From Reticulitermes speratus (Eukaryota > Arthropoda > Insecta > Blattodea > Rhinotermitidae): a stretch of DNA of 64,000 nt. Below the pieces are notes generated by a model. It searched no databases. It saw only the letters and a program-made list of their open reading frames with translations, and was not told the origin of the DNA. Location of the stretch: the NCBI GenBank assembly GCA_021186555.1, contig JAJKFL010000014.1, forward strand, positions 29,280,033 through 29,344,032, written 5' to 3'. A program made the translations under genes and the position numbers. Positions 55,917-64,000 of the stretch are shown in pieces; the first letter of the stretch is position 1; each line of letters starts with the position of its first letter.

Positions 55917-56140
55917 ACTAAACTAACTCCATGGAGCAGAGTCCTTCTTGAGGAGCTAACAGGTCGTCAGCTAGTCAAGAAATCCCCCCCCCCCCCGTTT
56001 TGTGGAACCCGAAGGTTCATTACCGCACTCACAAGAGCCCGCCACCTGTCCCTATCCTGAGCCATATCAATCCAGTCCATGCCCCCCCATCCCACTTCTT
56101 GAAGATCCATTTTATTATTATCCTCCCATCTACGCCTGGG
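55917..56140 (-). pseudogene. LINE 3' end ([11 protein letters not shown] family) with expanded G run
   Basis: Minus strand codes [45 protein letters not shown], in one uninterrupted frame, unlike the frameshifted copy at 33466. Past the coding end, where the sister copies have CGCGGGGAATTTC, this one has a 13-nt G run (C55984-55996 on plus), which also removes the usual stop. 3' UTR end TCCATGGAGTTAGTTTAG. Confidence 0.9.
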
Positions 56141-56483
56141 GTAGACACTAAGACAAACCACAAAACTCTTCAGTTACATTTGCCGATAAACCAATCGACA
56201 TTCGAAGTGGGTGTCTCCAGAACGCACGGTGGAGCCGGTAGGCCAAACTGCACGACCTCTTATAAATTAATATGAATCAAGAGACTCACATAATACCGGA
56301 TGTTAGAATGTTGGGCCAAAACCTTAATCCTCCACCCCTATGATTGTGGTCAAGTACGGTGTCATTTGTGGTTGAAAATGCTTGTGGCGTGTGTGCGTGC
56401 TCCAGATCTCCATTGCTGAAATGTTCAGTCATTGAAATCATTTGAACCGGTGAGGTTTGTAGATGCTGCATCTTGAAGCAGAC
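56141..56483. other. No recognised feature
   Basis: Nothing recognised. Confidence 0.4.
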
Positions 56484-56768
56484 ACCGGGATGGCTTATTC
56501 GTTATAGTGACTAGGCTGCGGACTAGGCAAACACGGAACTGCTCCAGTTACACTTTCGGTAGGGGCAAGAGATCTTTCTGACCGGTAATGTAGCCCACCC
56601 TGCCTCCCATCCAGTGGATACCGTTGTCCTCCCGGGGATAAAGCGGCCTGAGCCTGAAATGGACCATTTGCCTCCATCAAGTACCGAGGCCAAGAATGCG
56701 TGGAGCTGTACTACCATTCCCTTATGCAATTTAATGGCGTGGTACTCGAAGCAAAGATGCAACTGTAG
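56484..56768 (+). mobile_element. SINE-A copy
   Basis: CCGGGATGGCTTATTCGTTA (head), CACTTTCGGTAGGGGCAAGA, GTAGCCCACCCTGCCTCCC, ATAAAGCGGCCTGAGCCTG, TCAAGTACCGAGGCCAAGAA, GTGGAGCTGTACTACCATTC and TTAATGGCGTGGTACTC. Full length but diverged. Confidence 0.88.
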
Positions 56769-57049
56769 CATTAGCCGTTAACATGTCTGTAGCTTTGTAT
56801 ATGTTGTTCTGTTTTTGGGGATCATGCTTTGTAATTGTGCGTCGTTTCAGTAGGTGCTTAATGGTGGATGCACTGATGTTGGAACCATTAAGATGGCCTC
56901 AATGTTGTTTCTTGTTGTGGTTTCTTTGCATTATTTCAGTGCTGTCGCCCTAGAGTTTCTCGCGTATGTTCAGACACCGAGGCTGAAGAGTCGGACGAAC
57001 GCGGCTCAACCGTATGCGGGAATTTCTCAGATGGTGATCCAAAGAATGT
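56769..57049. other. No recognised feature
   Basis: A 73-codon plus frame (56854-57075) contains a hydrophobic stretch but runs into the following SINE. Confidence 0.35.
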
Positions 57050-57302
57050 ATATGAATAGCTCCACGCTTTCTTAACCTCGGCACTGGACAGTGGTATGTG
57101 ATCAGTTTCATGCCTCTGCCGTTTTAGCCCCTGGGAACCATCTCCCACCACCCATTGACATGTAAACTGGGTGGACCCTAGAGCATGTCTAAACGTTATA
57201 GAGAAAAAAAAATCCTTGCGCTTGCAAGGCATCGAACACTGTTGCCTGGACGCCCATCCCGTATCTTGCTAGTCACTATACTGACTGAGCTTTCCTGGTT
57301 CC
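57050..57302 (-). mobile_element. SINE-A copy
   Basis: Minus strand: GGAAAGCTCAGTCAGTATAG (A-box region), CAGTGTTCGATGCCTTGCAA (decayed B box), CTCTAGGGTCCACCCAGTTT, CAGGGGCTAAAACGGCAGAG, CCAGTGCCGAGGTTAAGAAA and GCGTGGAGCTATTCA. Confidence 0.87.
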
Positions 57303-58841
57303 CCACATTGATATGTTTATGTATTATGCTAAAACACTGTCACTCAATACAGTAGGCTACTTTTGCAGACAAGATATGCTTTGTCTCATATTGTGGAGAA
57401 CCTCGTCTCGCCAGGGTATATCTGAGGACAGCTGTCAACAACTCAGGACCTGAATTTCAATTAAACCAGCTGACGGCCTTCGCAGAACCTCATTTAAGTT
57501 TCTTAAATTGTATTTTTTGGAGCCCGAAATACTGAGGCTGATTGGATTTGGGTTAAATATAGTTGACCTCAGAATGGGACTCCCCTTAATGCTTGCATCT
57601 GTGACAGTTGTGAATACAGTAATTTTTTTTTCTTTTTACATTTGCTTGAAGGTAAGTTTATTACATGAGTAACAATAAATGCCACACTCTAGGATAAACC
57701 ACGTACAACTTCAGAACTTTAATTGTACAGATACACTGTACTATTGTTGTGCTACATCATAACACAATATCCTAAATTAGTTAATTACTTTAAATTTTTT
57801 TAATTAAAACTTTAATAGACCGGAATTTTCATCTGAATTAATGGCATATTCAAATACAAAAGCTTTTAAACGCGACTTGAACGTAGGGTTGCCTGAACTC
57901 AATACTATTAACAGAGGAGTCTTAATTAAAATCCAAAGCGGTTAGTATTATACTAAGGGAGACCCCAAAGCAAGTTCCACGTGGGGGAAGCTGTGTCTCC
58001 GGTTATATTGTTATTTGTTCTGCTTTTATTCAAGTGGCTTTGTGGGATTTAATGGCCATTTCCATATGGTTATAGGAAACGAAGTGATGCAAGCGATGGT
58101 TTCAAAAGAACTGAGATTCAGCAGCGGCCTGTGTTGATCGCAGTTCGTGTAGTGTAATGTATGTTTTGCCAAAGAAGTGAGGCTTCTGACTTACATTAGG
58201 GAGGAGCTTGGGCAGAATTTCGGGCGCAGTGTCGTATGTTCTGAATGAGGGTTTTTGTGATTGTTATCAGTTCCTTCAGGTGCATGCCAGTGCAGAATTC
58301 AAATTGAGCCTCGATTGCTTCCTTCCTCATCCTCTCCAATTTGTTATTCACCACTCGTTATGTAATTCGACGCTACATGGTTTGAACTGCTGATGGCGTC
58401 GTTGAATAAACCGCAATTAAAATGATTTGTGGGCCTGTGTAGCCTATAGCGTGTAATGCTAAAGAAATTTTACATTTAGAACACGACAATCTGGGATCGA
58501 TTCTGGTTTCTGTGTTCAGGCTATGTAGCGATGAAAGGTTTTGGAGGAAGATCGTAGATGACGAATGAGCTGGAGTATGGAAGGAGTCGTTTATGTTGTG
58601 TTGATAGGTCTATTCAAGTACTAACGGTGAGTGTCGGAGAAGTAGTTCGAAGATACGGTAGCCGGTAGCCCGACATATGTTCTAACAGAGCACTTTTCCG
58701 GTACAAGTGTAGTGTCATCGCTGCTGTTACCGGCTTGGTCTGAGTCTTGGATGTCACGTTACAAAATATTCTTGTTATTGTTGTTAAATAGTAATTATAT
58801 TATAATTATGATATATAAGTATATAATATAATTATATACAT
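57303..58841. other. Unassigned 1.5 kb
   Basis: AT-rich with short frames; no family recognised. Confidence 0.4.
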
Positions 58842-59095
58842 GCCGATCTCAGTGGCCGCGCGGTGTAAGGCGTGGGTCTGCGGCCGCTTGCTTGCTGGGA
58901 TTGCGTGTTCGAATCCCGCTGAGGGCATGGATGTCTGTGTCTTGTGAGTGTTGTGTGTTGTCAGGTAGAGGTCTCTGCGTCGGGCTGATCACTCGTCCGG
59001 AGGACTCCTACCGAGTGTGATGTGTCTGAGTGTGATCTCAAAACCTCAACAGTGGGTAGGCCTAGACGCACTAGGGCTGTCGAGCCATGAAAATT
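58842..59095 (+). mobile_element. SINE-C copy, near full length
   Basis: GCCGATCTCAGTGGCCGCGC (A-box region), B box TGCGTGTTCGAATCCCGCTG, TCACTCGTCCGGAGGACTCC, TACCGAGTGTGATGTGTCTG, CTAGGGCTGTCGAGCC. It sits in a TA-rich stretch where a TSD cannot be told apart from background. Confidence 0.93.
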
Positions 59096-59177
59096 TATAC
59101 AAATATAATAATTATAACTTGTTAACAATAAAACTTCTAACGCGACACCCAATACTCAGACCAAGATGATAAGAGCA

Positions 59178-59178
<1 letters not shown>

Positions 59179-59209
<31 letters not shown>

Positions 59210-59224
59210 GTATTATTATTATTC
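59179..59224. repeat. (ATT)n microsatellite
   Basis: About 45 bp of ATT with one G interruption. Could be the tail of an old LINE, though no LINE body is recognised before it. Confidence 0.9.
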
Positions 59225-59299
59225 ATATGTGTATAAAACGATCTGTCACTGTGAGAAATGATTTAAGAGTTCCCCTAAGTAGCCTACCATTGCGCCACA

Positions 59300-59605
59300 A
59301 GAAGGAGGTTCCGGCCAACTTCCAGCTCGAGATTGGAATACACATTTTAGCTCTAAAACTGAGGGATCTGGATTCGATTTTCGGTAGGGTTAAGATATTT
59401 TCTCTTCACCATCGTATCCAGACCTGTTTTTGGGTCCACCTAGCTCCCTGTCGAGTAGACACCGGCGGCAAAGCAACGGAACGTGAGACTGACCACTCAC
59501 CTCCATCCGAAAAGCGATGTTATATGACTGGAACTGTACTCCACTCCCCCATACGTCTTCATGGTGTGGTGCTTGATTAACCAGAGGGGCAACTTCACTT
59601 TGTAC
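59300..59605 (+). mobile_element. SINE-A copy with altered head
   Basis: Body is standard (TTTTTGGGTCCACCTAGCTC, AACGGAACGTGAGACTGACC, ACTCACCTCCATCC, ACTGGAACTGTACTCCACTC, CTTCATGGTGTGGTGCTTGA). The head is GGTTCCGGCCAACTTCCAGC with a weak B box (CTGGATTCGATTTTCGG), either strongly diverged or interrupted. Confidence 0.8.
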
Positions 59606-60248
59606 CCTAATTATATATCTCTGTAAGTGAAGAACCCAGCCAACTCAGATTTCCCTCAGGTTCAGTAATTGCCAATACACGAAACTTCCTCCCGATATAT
59701 TTCTAGTCTTGATCCTGGGTCTCCCATCTTCTAGGAAGCATGCCGTATCTGATACGAATTCGGTAGTTCACTGTGTTGCGAATGAAGACTTTTTTTAAGT
59801 ATGCACCTATTGAGTGCTGGTAACGTAGTGGAAGGATTTAATCTTGCCTAGAAACGTATCCTTCCCTTGTTATTGTGACAGTTCTATAGATCCTGCAGGT
59901 CGGAAAGAGTCGCTGTCAGGCTGTTCCTTAATTTTTGAAATAGACTTGTCCCCCATCCTCTAATCCAGAAGTCATTACTTTGAATGAGATGCCTTCCTCG
60001 CTCCATCAGAGGATTTAGTCCTGCTGCACTGACTAGGCCGATATATAGTCGAGCACTTCATGCCATCCGAAAAGTGTTTTCCACAGCAAGAAGTGCATAT
60101 GTCCATCAAACGACGCGCACTGTGCCAGTAGGTCAGCTGTGGTACAGTAACGAACCTAAAGACAAAGGTCAACCGCATCTGTCACCCCCTCGTCTGATGA
60201 GATGTTTAGGTCATACAGAGTAGCGTACACATAATTTATACGTATGAA
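59606..60248. other. No recognised feature
   Basis: Short opposing frames at 59975-60223 only. Confidence 0.4.
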
Positions 60249-60428
60249 AGATTTGAGGTTCTCACTGGAATGTGACATTGTGTAGTTTCGTAGAGAGGTA
60301 CCAAGGTTTCGGAAGAGCATACTGCCTCAGTCGTCAGGGTAGAGCGTTTCTGCCCCGAAGATGGATGGAGCATTTTCCAACGAAACTTTAATATCTGTCT
60401 ACTAGACTACTCGGCGTCACAACCCAGA
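60249..60428. repeat. P1 fold-back element with hammerhead relics
   Basis: Left end AGATTTGAGGTTCTCACTGG; minus half (about 60340-60302): CUGACGA, extra C, stem II weak (UGAGG against CUUCC), GAAAC then CUUGG, boxes intact but palindrome lost. Plus half: CCGAAGA (U4 to C), ATGGATGG...TTCCAACGAAACTT. Right end ACTCGGCGTCACAACCCAGA mirrors the left arm. Confidence 0.72.
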
Positions 60429-60435
60429 ACACGCC

Positions 60436-60680
60436 AATTTTTTTCATGGCGCGACAACCATGAGTGGGCCAGGGCAACCTCATTGTCAAGGCTTCACGAT
60501 CACACTCAGACACACCACACTCGGTAGGACGACTGATCAGCCCGACGCAGAGACCTCTACCTGACAACACCACACTCACAAGAGACAGACATCCATGCCC
60601 CCGGCGAGATTCGAAACCGCAATCTCAGCAAGCGAGCGGCCGCAGACCCACGCCCTAGACTGCGCGGCCACTGGGATCGG
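60436..60680 (-). mobile_element. SINE-C copy
   Basis: Minus strand: GCCGATCCCAGTGGCCGCGC, B box TTGCGGTTTCGAATCTCGCC (one insertion), GGGCTGATCAGTCGTCC with a short deletion after it, CTACCGAGTGTGGTGTGTCT, ending in TTTT-rich plus-strand tail. It directly follows the P1 copy. Confidence 0.92.
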
Positions 60681-61124
60681 CACACCGCAGTGTAGGTTCT
60701 ACTTATATTCATGTGTATGTTAAATCAGTTACCACTTTTAAGACTGCTGTCCATTGCCGCGTTCTGTCTCAGTCGTAGGGGTGGTCAAGAATCCGCACAC
60801 AAGTTGGTAGTCTGAAAACTCGAATTTTCTGAGGAAAATTCACGCCTGCTTCTGCCAAGATACGTCGTCCCTGCGGTGTTTCGACCAAAATTTTGTGCGC
60901 ATTACTCATTTCTGTTCCAGAGTACGCATATTATGTGTACTGTTCTTGTCTGTGCGTGTCTGTTTCAACTCTGTGAAGCCTGAAATTCGTGTAATAATAA
61001 ATCAGTTCCTACGTCACAGAGGAAACTACGTGTTCGTTACAACGGCCTACCGGTTAGCGCCGTTTGTGGTTGTGGTGTAGCCTAGTCGCCGTTTGTATAA
61101 GGAACGTTTTCGTTTCTGAAAGAA
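60681..61124. other. No recognised feature
   Basis: Nothing recognised. Confidence 0.4.
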
Positions 61125-61245
61125 TTCATCGAGATATCATCATAGACGTACATAAGACTTAATGTGAAGTGCCTCATATTTCTGTCCAGTTTTAAGCAAA
61201 CTTGAATTTTCTCGATAGATTTTCATAAAAGTCCCATCTGTACTT
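61125..61245 (+). repeat. R1 dispersed repeat fragment
   Basis: ATAAGACTTAATGTGAAGTG, TTTTAAGCAAACTTGAATTT and TCGATAGATTTTCATAAAAG align in order with 45990-46090 of R1. Confidence 0.5.
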
Positions 61246-61254
61246 TATTGAGCA

Positions 61255-61385
61255 TCACACCATGAAGGTGTATGGGGAAGTGAAGGTATATCTCCACGCA
61301 TTCTTATCCTAAACACTAGACAGGTGAGTCATTTCGTCTACACAGAACAGCGCCCCTTCACACACTCCTCACCAGCAGGAATTTC
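61255..61385 (-). mobile_element. SINE-A 3' fragment
   Basis: CATCACACCATGAAGGTGTA, TATATCTCCACGCATTCTTA and a diverged GGTGAGTCATTTCGTC are the reversed 3' part of SINE-A. Rest lost. Confidence 0.6.
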
Positions 61386-62985
61386 TGTTCCCCTGTTAAC
61401 GTTACGTTGTTTAATTGGCATTGCTCATGTCAGATTGGTCACTGTTTATTACAGTGAATACATACACACATAGACTACGTACAGATGTTTGTATATACTG
61501 TATATTTACCTTGTTTCACGAATTATTTCAGGTCGCTACGTTTCTGATCATCAGATGAAAATTTATGAAAAGTAAATTTTCGTTAAACAAGTGATTTTCA
61601 AACGGGTCATCAACAAATGATTGCTCGGTTCACCCCTCAGACAGACATATTCGCCACAGAAGACAAACCGCGCCAAACCACGCCTTTGTTCCGCATCAGC
61701 CTGCCGACCGCTATGCAACATAAAAAATATAGTCTAATGTAGTCATATAACGTATATACAAAGCATAATTTACTGTTCTACATTAGGCGGAGGAAAAAAA
61801 ACAGAGAGAGAGAGAAATTATTAATGAAGACATTGAAATATCTGTTCACTGGAAATGAGTGACTTTCAGATAAGCGTCTCTTTCATAAGCACAAACGTAA
61901 CACATACTGAATGGCTTCAAATTGACTCTTACAGGGACAAAAGGACGGTCTTATAGTCTGATCATCTCTCAGGAAAATCATAAAAACCAATCACAGGAAA
62001 ATCAAGATGGGAAAGGTATGCAGATATACAGTATATTCTTCTAAAATTCTGAAGGAAGAAGCCGTGTAACTGTATCACATCTATGCTTGTCATGCTTTAC
62101 TGTGATCCATGAAACACAGAAATAACGGAAGGTACTGTATTTACAGCACCATGCTTGAACTTTCTTGAAGGCTACAGGAAGATAACGCTGTAACTACAGC
62201 TTGGTGAATACAATTCTACATTAAGTACCTCACTGCGGACCAAAGAAAGTGCATGGTTTAATTCAAAATTATAGACCATTACTTGCTCCAGCTCCATTGT
62301 TCTTTTTAGCTGGCGGAGTCCTGGGATAGCAGGGTCTAAAGGGCATGCGACTGGGCCGTAAAATACGAATTACAGAACAAAACTTTTAAATTTACCCAAA
62401 ATCATAAAATGTATTTTAAAAAAACTCATTTCAAAGATCGTAAAAAATATACGTCTCATACATTTTTAAAAATTTTAACTAAAAATTATAACGAAGTGTT
62501 AAGTACAGTGAAAACGGTGGGTATAAACGTATTCCCCTACCTCCGTCTTTTAACACTTTAAAGCGTAGTGGTTACTATATATATTCCCAACCGCTCTGAA
62601 ATAAAAAAAAAAAATCTGCATTTTGCGCACACGGTGGAACTGCGTGTTTTGTAAGATTCTCAGAAAAAAAAACAGCAACGGTTTCTCTGAAAACCATTAA
62701 CCGACTCCTTTTGTAATGGACAGGCAGTGTGTTTGATGTGAGGTGGGGACTGGGTTCTTTTATTATTTAGATGAATATCATATTCAAAGGGTTAGTGTCA
62801 AACATGCTAAAAAGGGACAAATAAATGAAACTTGACAACAAAACATTTCAAAAAACAAAAATATTGTGGCAAAAACATATAAAAACGTAACTTCAGCCGC
62901 GCAACAAACTGCCCTTATGGCTACGTTCTGTGAAAAATGCTCCACATGCTGCTGTAAACCATGTTAATGAAGTATGTTGTCTATA
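61386..62985. other. Unassigned 1.6 kb, AT-rich
   Basis: No recognised gene or repeat; several A runs between 62400 and 62670. Confidence 0.4.
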
Positions 62986-63170
62986 GTTCATATTATAAAA
63001 CCAACAGTTTGTAGACACAGAACATATACAATGATACGATGTCCTCTCCCACATGTTTCGGCGGCCGAACGCCATCTTCAGGGAGCCACACCAGCCGAAA
63101 CATGTGCGAGAGAATATTGTATCATTGTATATGTTTTGTGTGTGCAAATTGTTGGTTTTATAATGTGAAT
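62986..63170. repeat. Inverted-repeat element around a hammerhead
   Basis: Arms 62986-63061 and 63095-63170 (about 76 bp) mirror each other with few mismatches: GTTCATATTATAAAACCAAC at the left and GTTGGTTTTATAATGTGAAT at the right. The 33-bp centre (63062-63094) and the left arm together form one minus-strand hammerhead; the right arm has only the GCCGAAACATGTG part. So one half lost its CUGANGA and stem II. Confidence 0.88.
63046..63085 (-). ncRNA. Hammerhead motif with G at the cleavage site
   Basis: Minus strand: stem I CUCC/GGAG, CUGAAGA (63081-63075), extra U, stem II GGCG/CGCC with loop UUCGGC, GAA, palindromic ACAUGU. Position 17 is G (C63050 on plus), which hammerheads do not cleave. 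Well-folded but predicted inactive. Confidence 0.7.
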
Positions 63171-63373
63171 TATATCTCATTGCACAGAATGAATAATGTC
63201 CAAATATATTTTTTTGAAAACTTGTAAACGTCAGAATACACAACATTTATATAATGCAATTAAAAGTAGCTTTCAAATGGTTGTCTTGCATAATTAGGCC
63301 AATCCTTAAGGCAAACTGTCAAATGCCCGTTAAAGCACAGTGCTTAGCACACAGACCACCTATACGTTTTCAA
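63171..63373. other. No recognised feature
   Basis: Nothing recognised. Confidence 0.4.
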
Positions 63374-63485
63374 GTTTTCACAGCGGTTGTTATCATTTGA
63401 TGGTCTTCGTTTGGATTCTGGCGCCGTGTAGTGGATGAGTCTTCGGACGTATCGGGGGAACTTACTGCCTCCATCTTCACGGTGA
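63374..63485 (-). repeat. P1 left half, decayed hammerhead
   Basis: TTTTCACAGCGGTTGTTATC, CCGTGTAGTGGATGAGTCTT, GGACGTATCGGGGGAACTTA and CTGCCTCCATCTTCACGG. Minus strand: GUGAAGA (C3 to G), perfect-looking stem II (GGAGG/CCCCC with one mismatch), GAUAC for GAAAC. Dead. Confidence 0.62.
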
Positions 63486-63934
63486 CTAATTGCTGTTGCC
63501 ATTTACATGACTCATAATTAAGGAAACTATAAAAACATGTAATCATATTTAATTTTACGTTATATTGACCGTGCATTCTATAGCAATTGGCAATTATTTA
63601 TTTTTCATACCAACTCATGCACAAGCACAAGTCGTTGAGTCACCACACAACGGCTGAACGGAGCTGACACGACGTAACACACAGCAACATATACAGAAAA
63701 CTGCTACATCCCTAAGGCAACGAAAAGATACAAGACCAAATCTGCCACTAATTTTTAAAACACTGAAAAAATGTATACAATTTTAACATTTTAGTGATAT
63801 TTTAATACACATATAATGTATGAGCTCAATCAGGACTCAAAAACAATAGACTAATATTTTAATGTTCAACATTTTACTAATTTGGATGTAACATTTTATA
63901 CAATCGATGTATAGTCTGTGCTTTTAACACTGTG

Positions 63935-63979
63935 ACCCCCTGAGGATGGCATTCTGAATGCCGAAATACGTATAGGGGT
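63935..63979 (+). ncRNA. Hammerhead ribozyme, intact core, best stem III
   Basis: Stem I ACCCC (63935-63939) / GGGGU (63975-63979), five perfect pairs. CUGAGGA 63940-63946, extra U, stem II GGCAUU/AAUGCC with a CUG loop, GAA 63963-63965. Stem III is the eight-base palindrome AUACGUAU (63966-63973). H17 = A63974, predicted cut 63974/63975. The window ends 21 bp later, so its element and any partner lie outside. Confidence 0.87.
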
Positions 63980-64000
63980 GAAGTAATAATATTGTAAAAT

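Noticed and set aside
61540-61570. Minus strand CUGAUGAUCAGAAACGUA
   Set aside because: Both boxes are present but only three bases lie between them, so no stem II can form. Probably chance or a deleted relic.

Overview
This window looks like gene-poor, repeat-rich nuclear DNA from an insect. Every long open frame lies in a tandem array, lies antisense to a repeat, or reads through a SINE, and I could defend no host gene, tRNA, rRNA or CRISPR array. Three tRNA-derived SINE families, LINE C-terminal peptides such as NWIGHILRR and [11 protein letters not shown], and a dispersed repeat encoding (K)LIVAFRNFA resemble what I remember from cockroach and termite (Blattodea) sequence. That assignment rests on memory and is moderate at best.

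Layout. 1-578 is a 38-bp tandem array. 3.1-13.4 kb holds SINEs, a LINE reverse transcriptase relic (5.6-6.9 kb, plus), a second one (11.8-12.3 kb, minus), fold-back elements, and a hAT-like MITE with a hairpin MITE nested inside it. 15-20 kb has another LINE relic, a 41-bp array that abuts a SINE tail, and fold-back elements. 21-36 kb is mostly degraded SINEs. 38.5-40 kb has fold-back elements and a CT microsatellite. 41.9-42.5 kb is a LINE 3' end. 44.7-49.7 kb has two inverted-repeat elements, a perfect-TIR MITE and two SINEs. 49.7-50.7 kb is a 68-bp array; 51.7-52.6 kb is a 45-bp array split by a DNA transposon; 55.1-55.4 kb is a 46-bp array. 56-64 kb returns to SINEs and fold-back elements.

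The most notable signal is a set of hammerhead ribozyme (HHR) motifs spread over the whole window on both strands. The core (CUGANGA, stem II, GAAA, a palindromic stem III, a cleavable H17, stem I) can be drawn by hand with paired stems at 27356-27399, 44820-44860, 44743-44781 (minus), 49601-49642 and 63935-63979, and less completely at 7638-7676 (minus) and 19814-19855. About fifteen more copies show core mutations. Most sit in palindromic elements, so one locus often carries two ribozymes facing each other. Penelope-like elements (PLEs) and animal retrozymes are known to carry minimal type I hammerheads with very short helix III. No PLE reverse transcriptase or GIY-YIG endonuclease is visible here, so these would be non-autonomous or solo copies.

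SINE activity is partly recent: the copies at 5130-5414, 48097-48360 and 6925-7210 have perfect target-site duplications of 15, 11 and 10 bp. Family names used below (SINE-A to D, P1 fold-back, R1) are local labels only.
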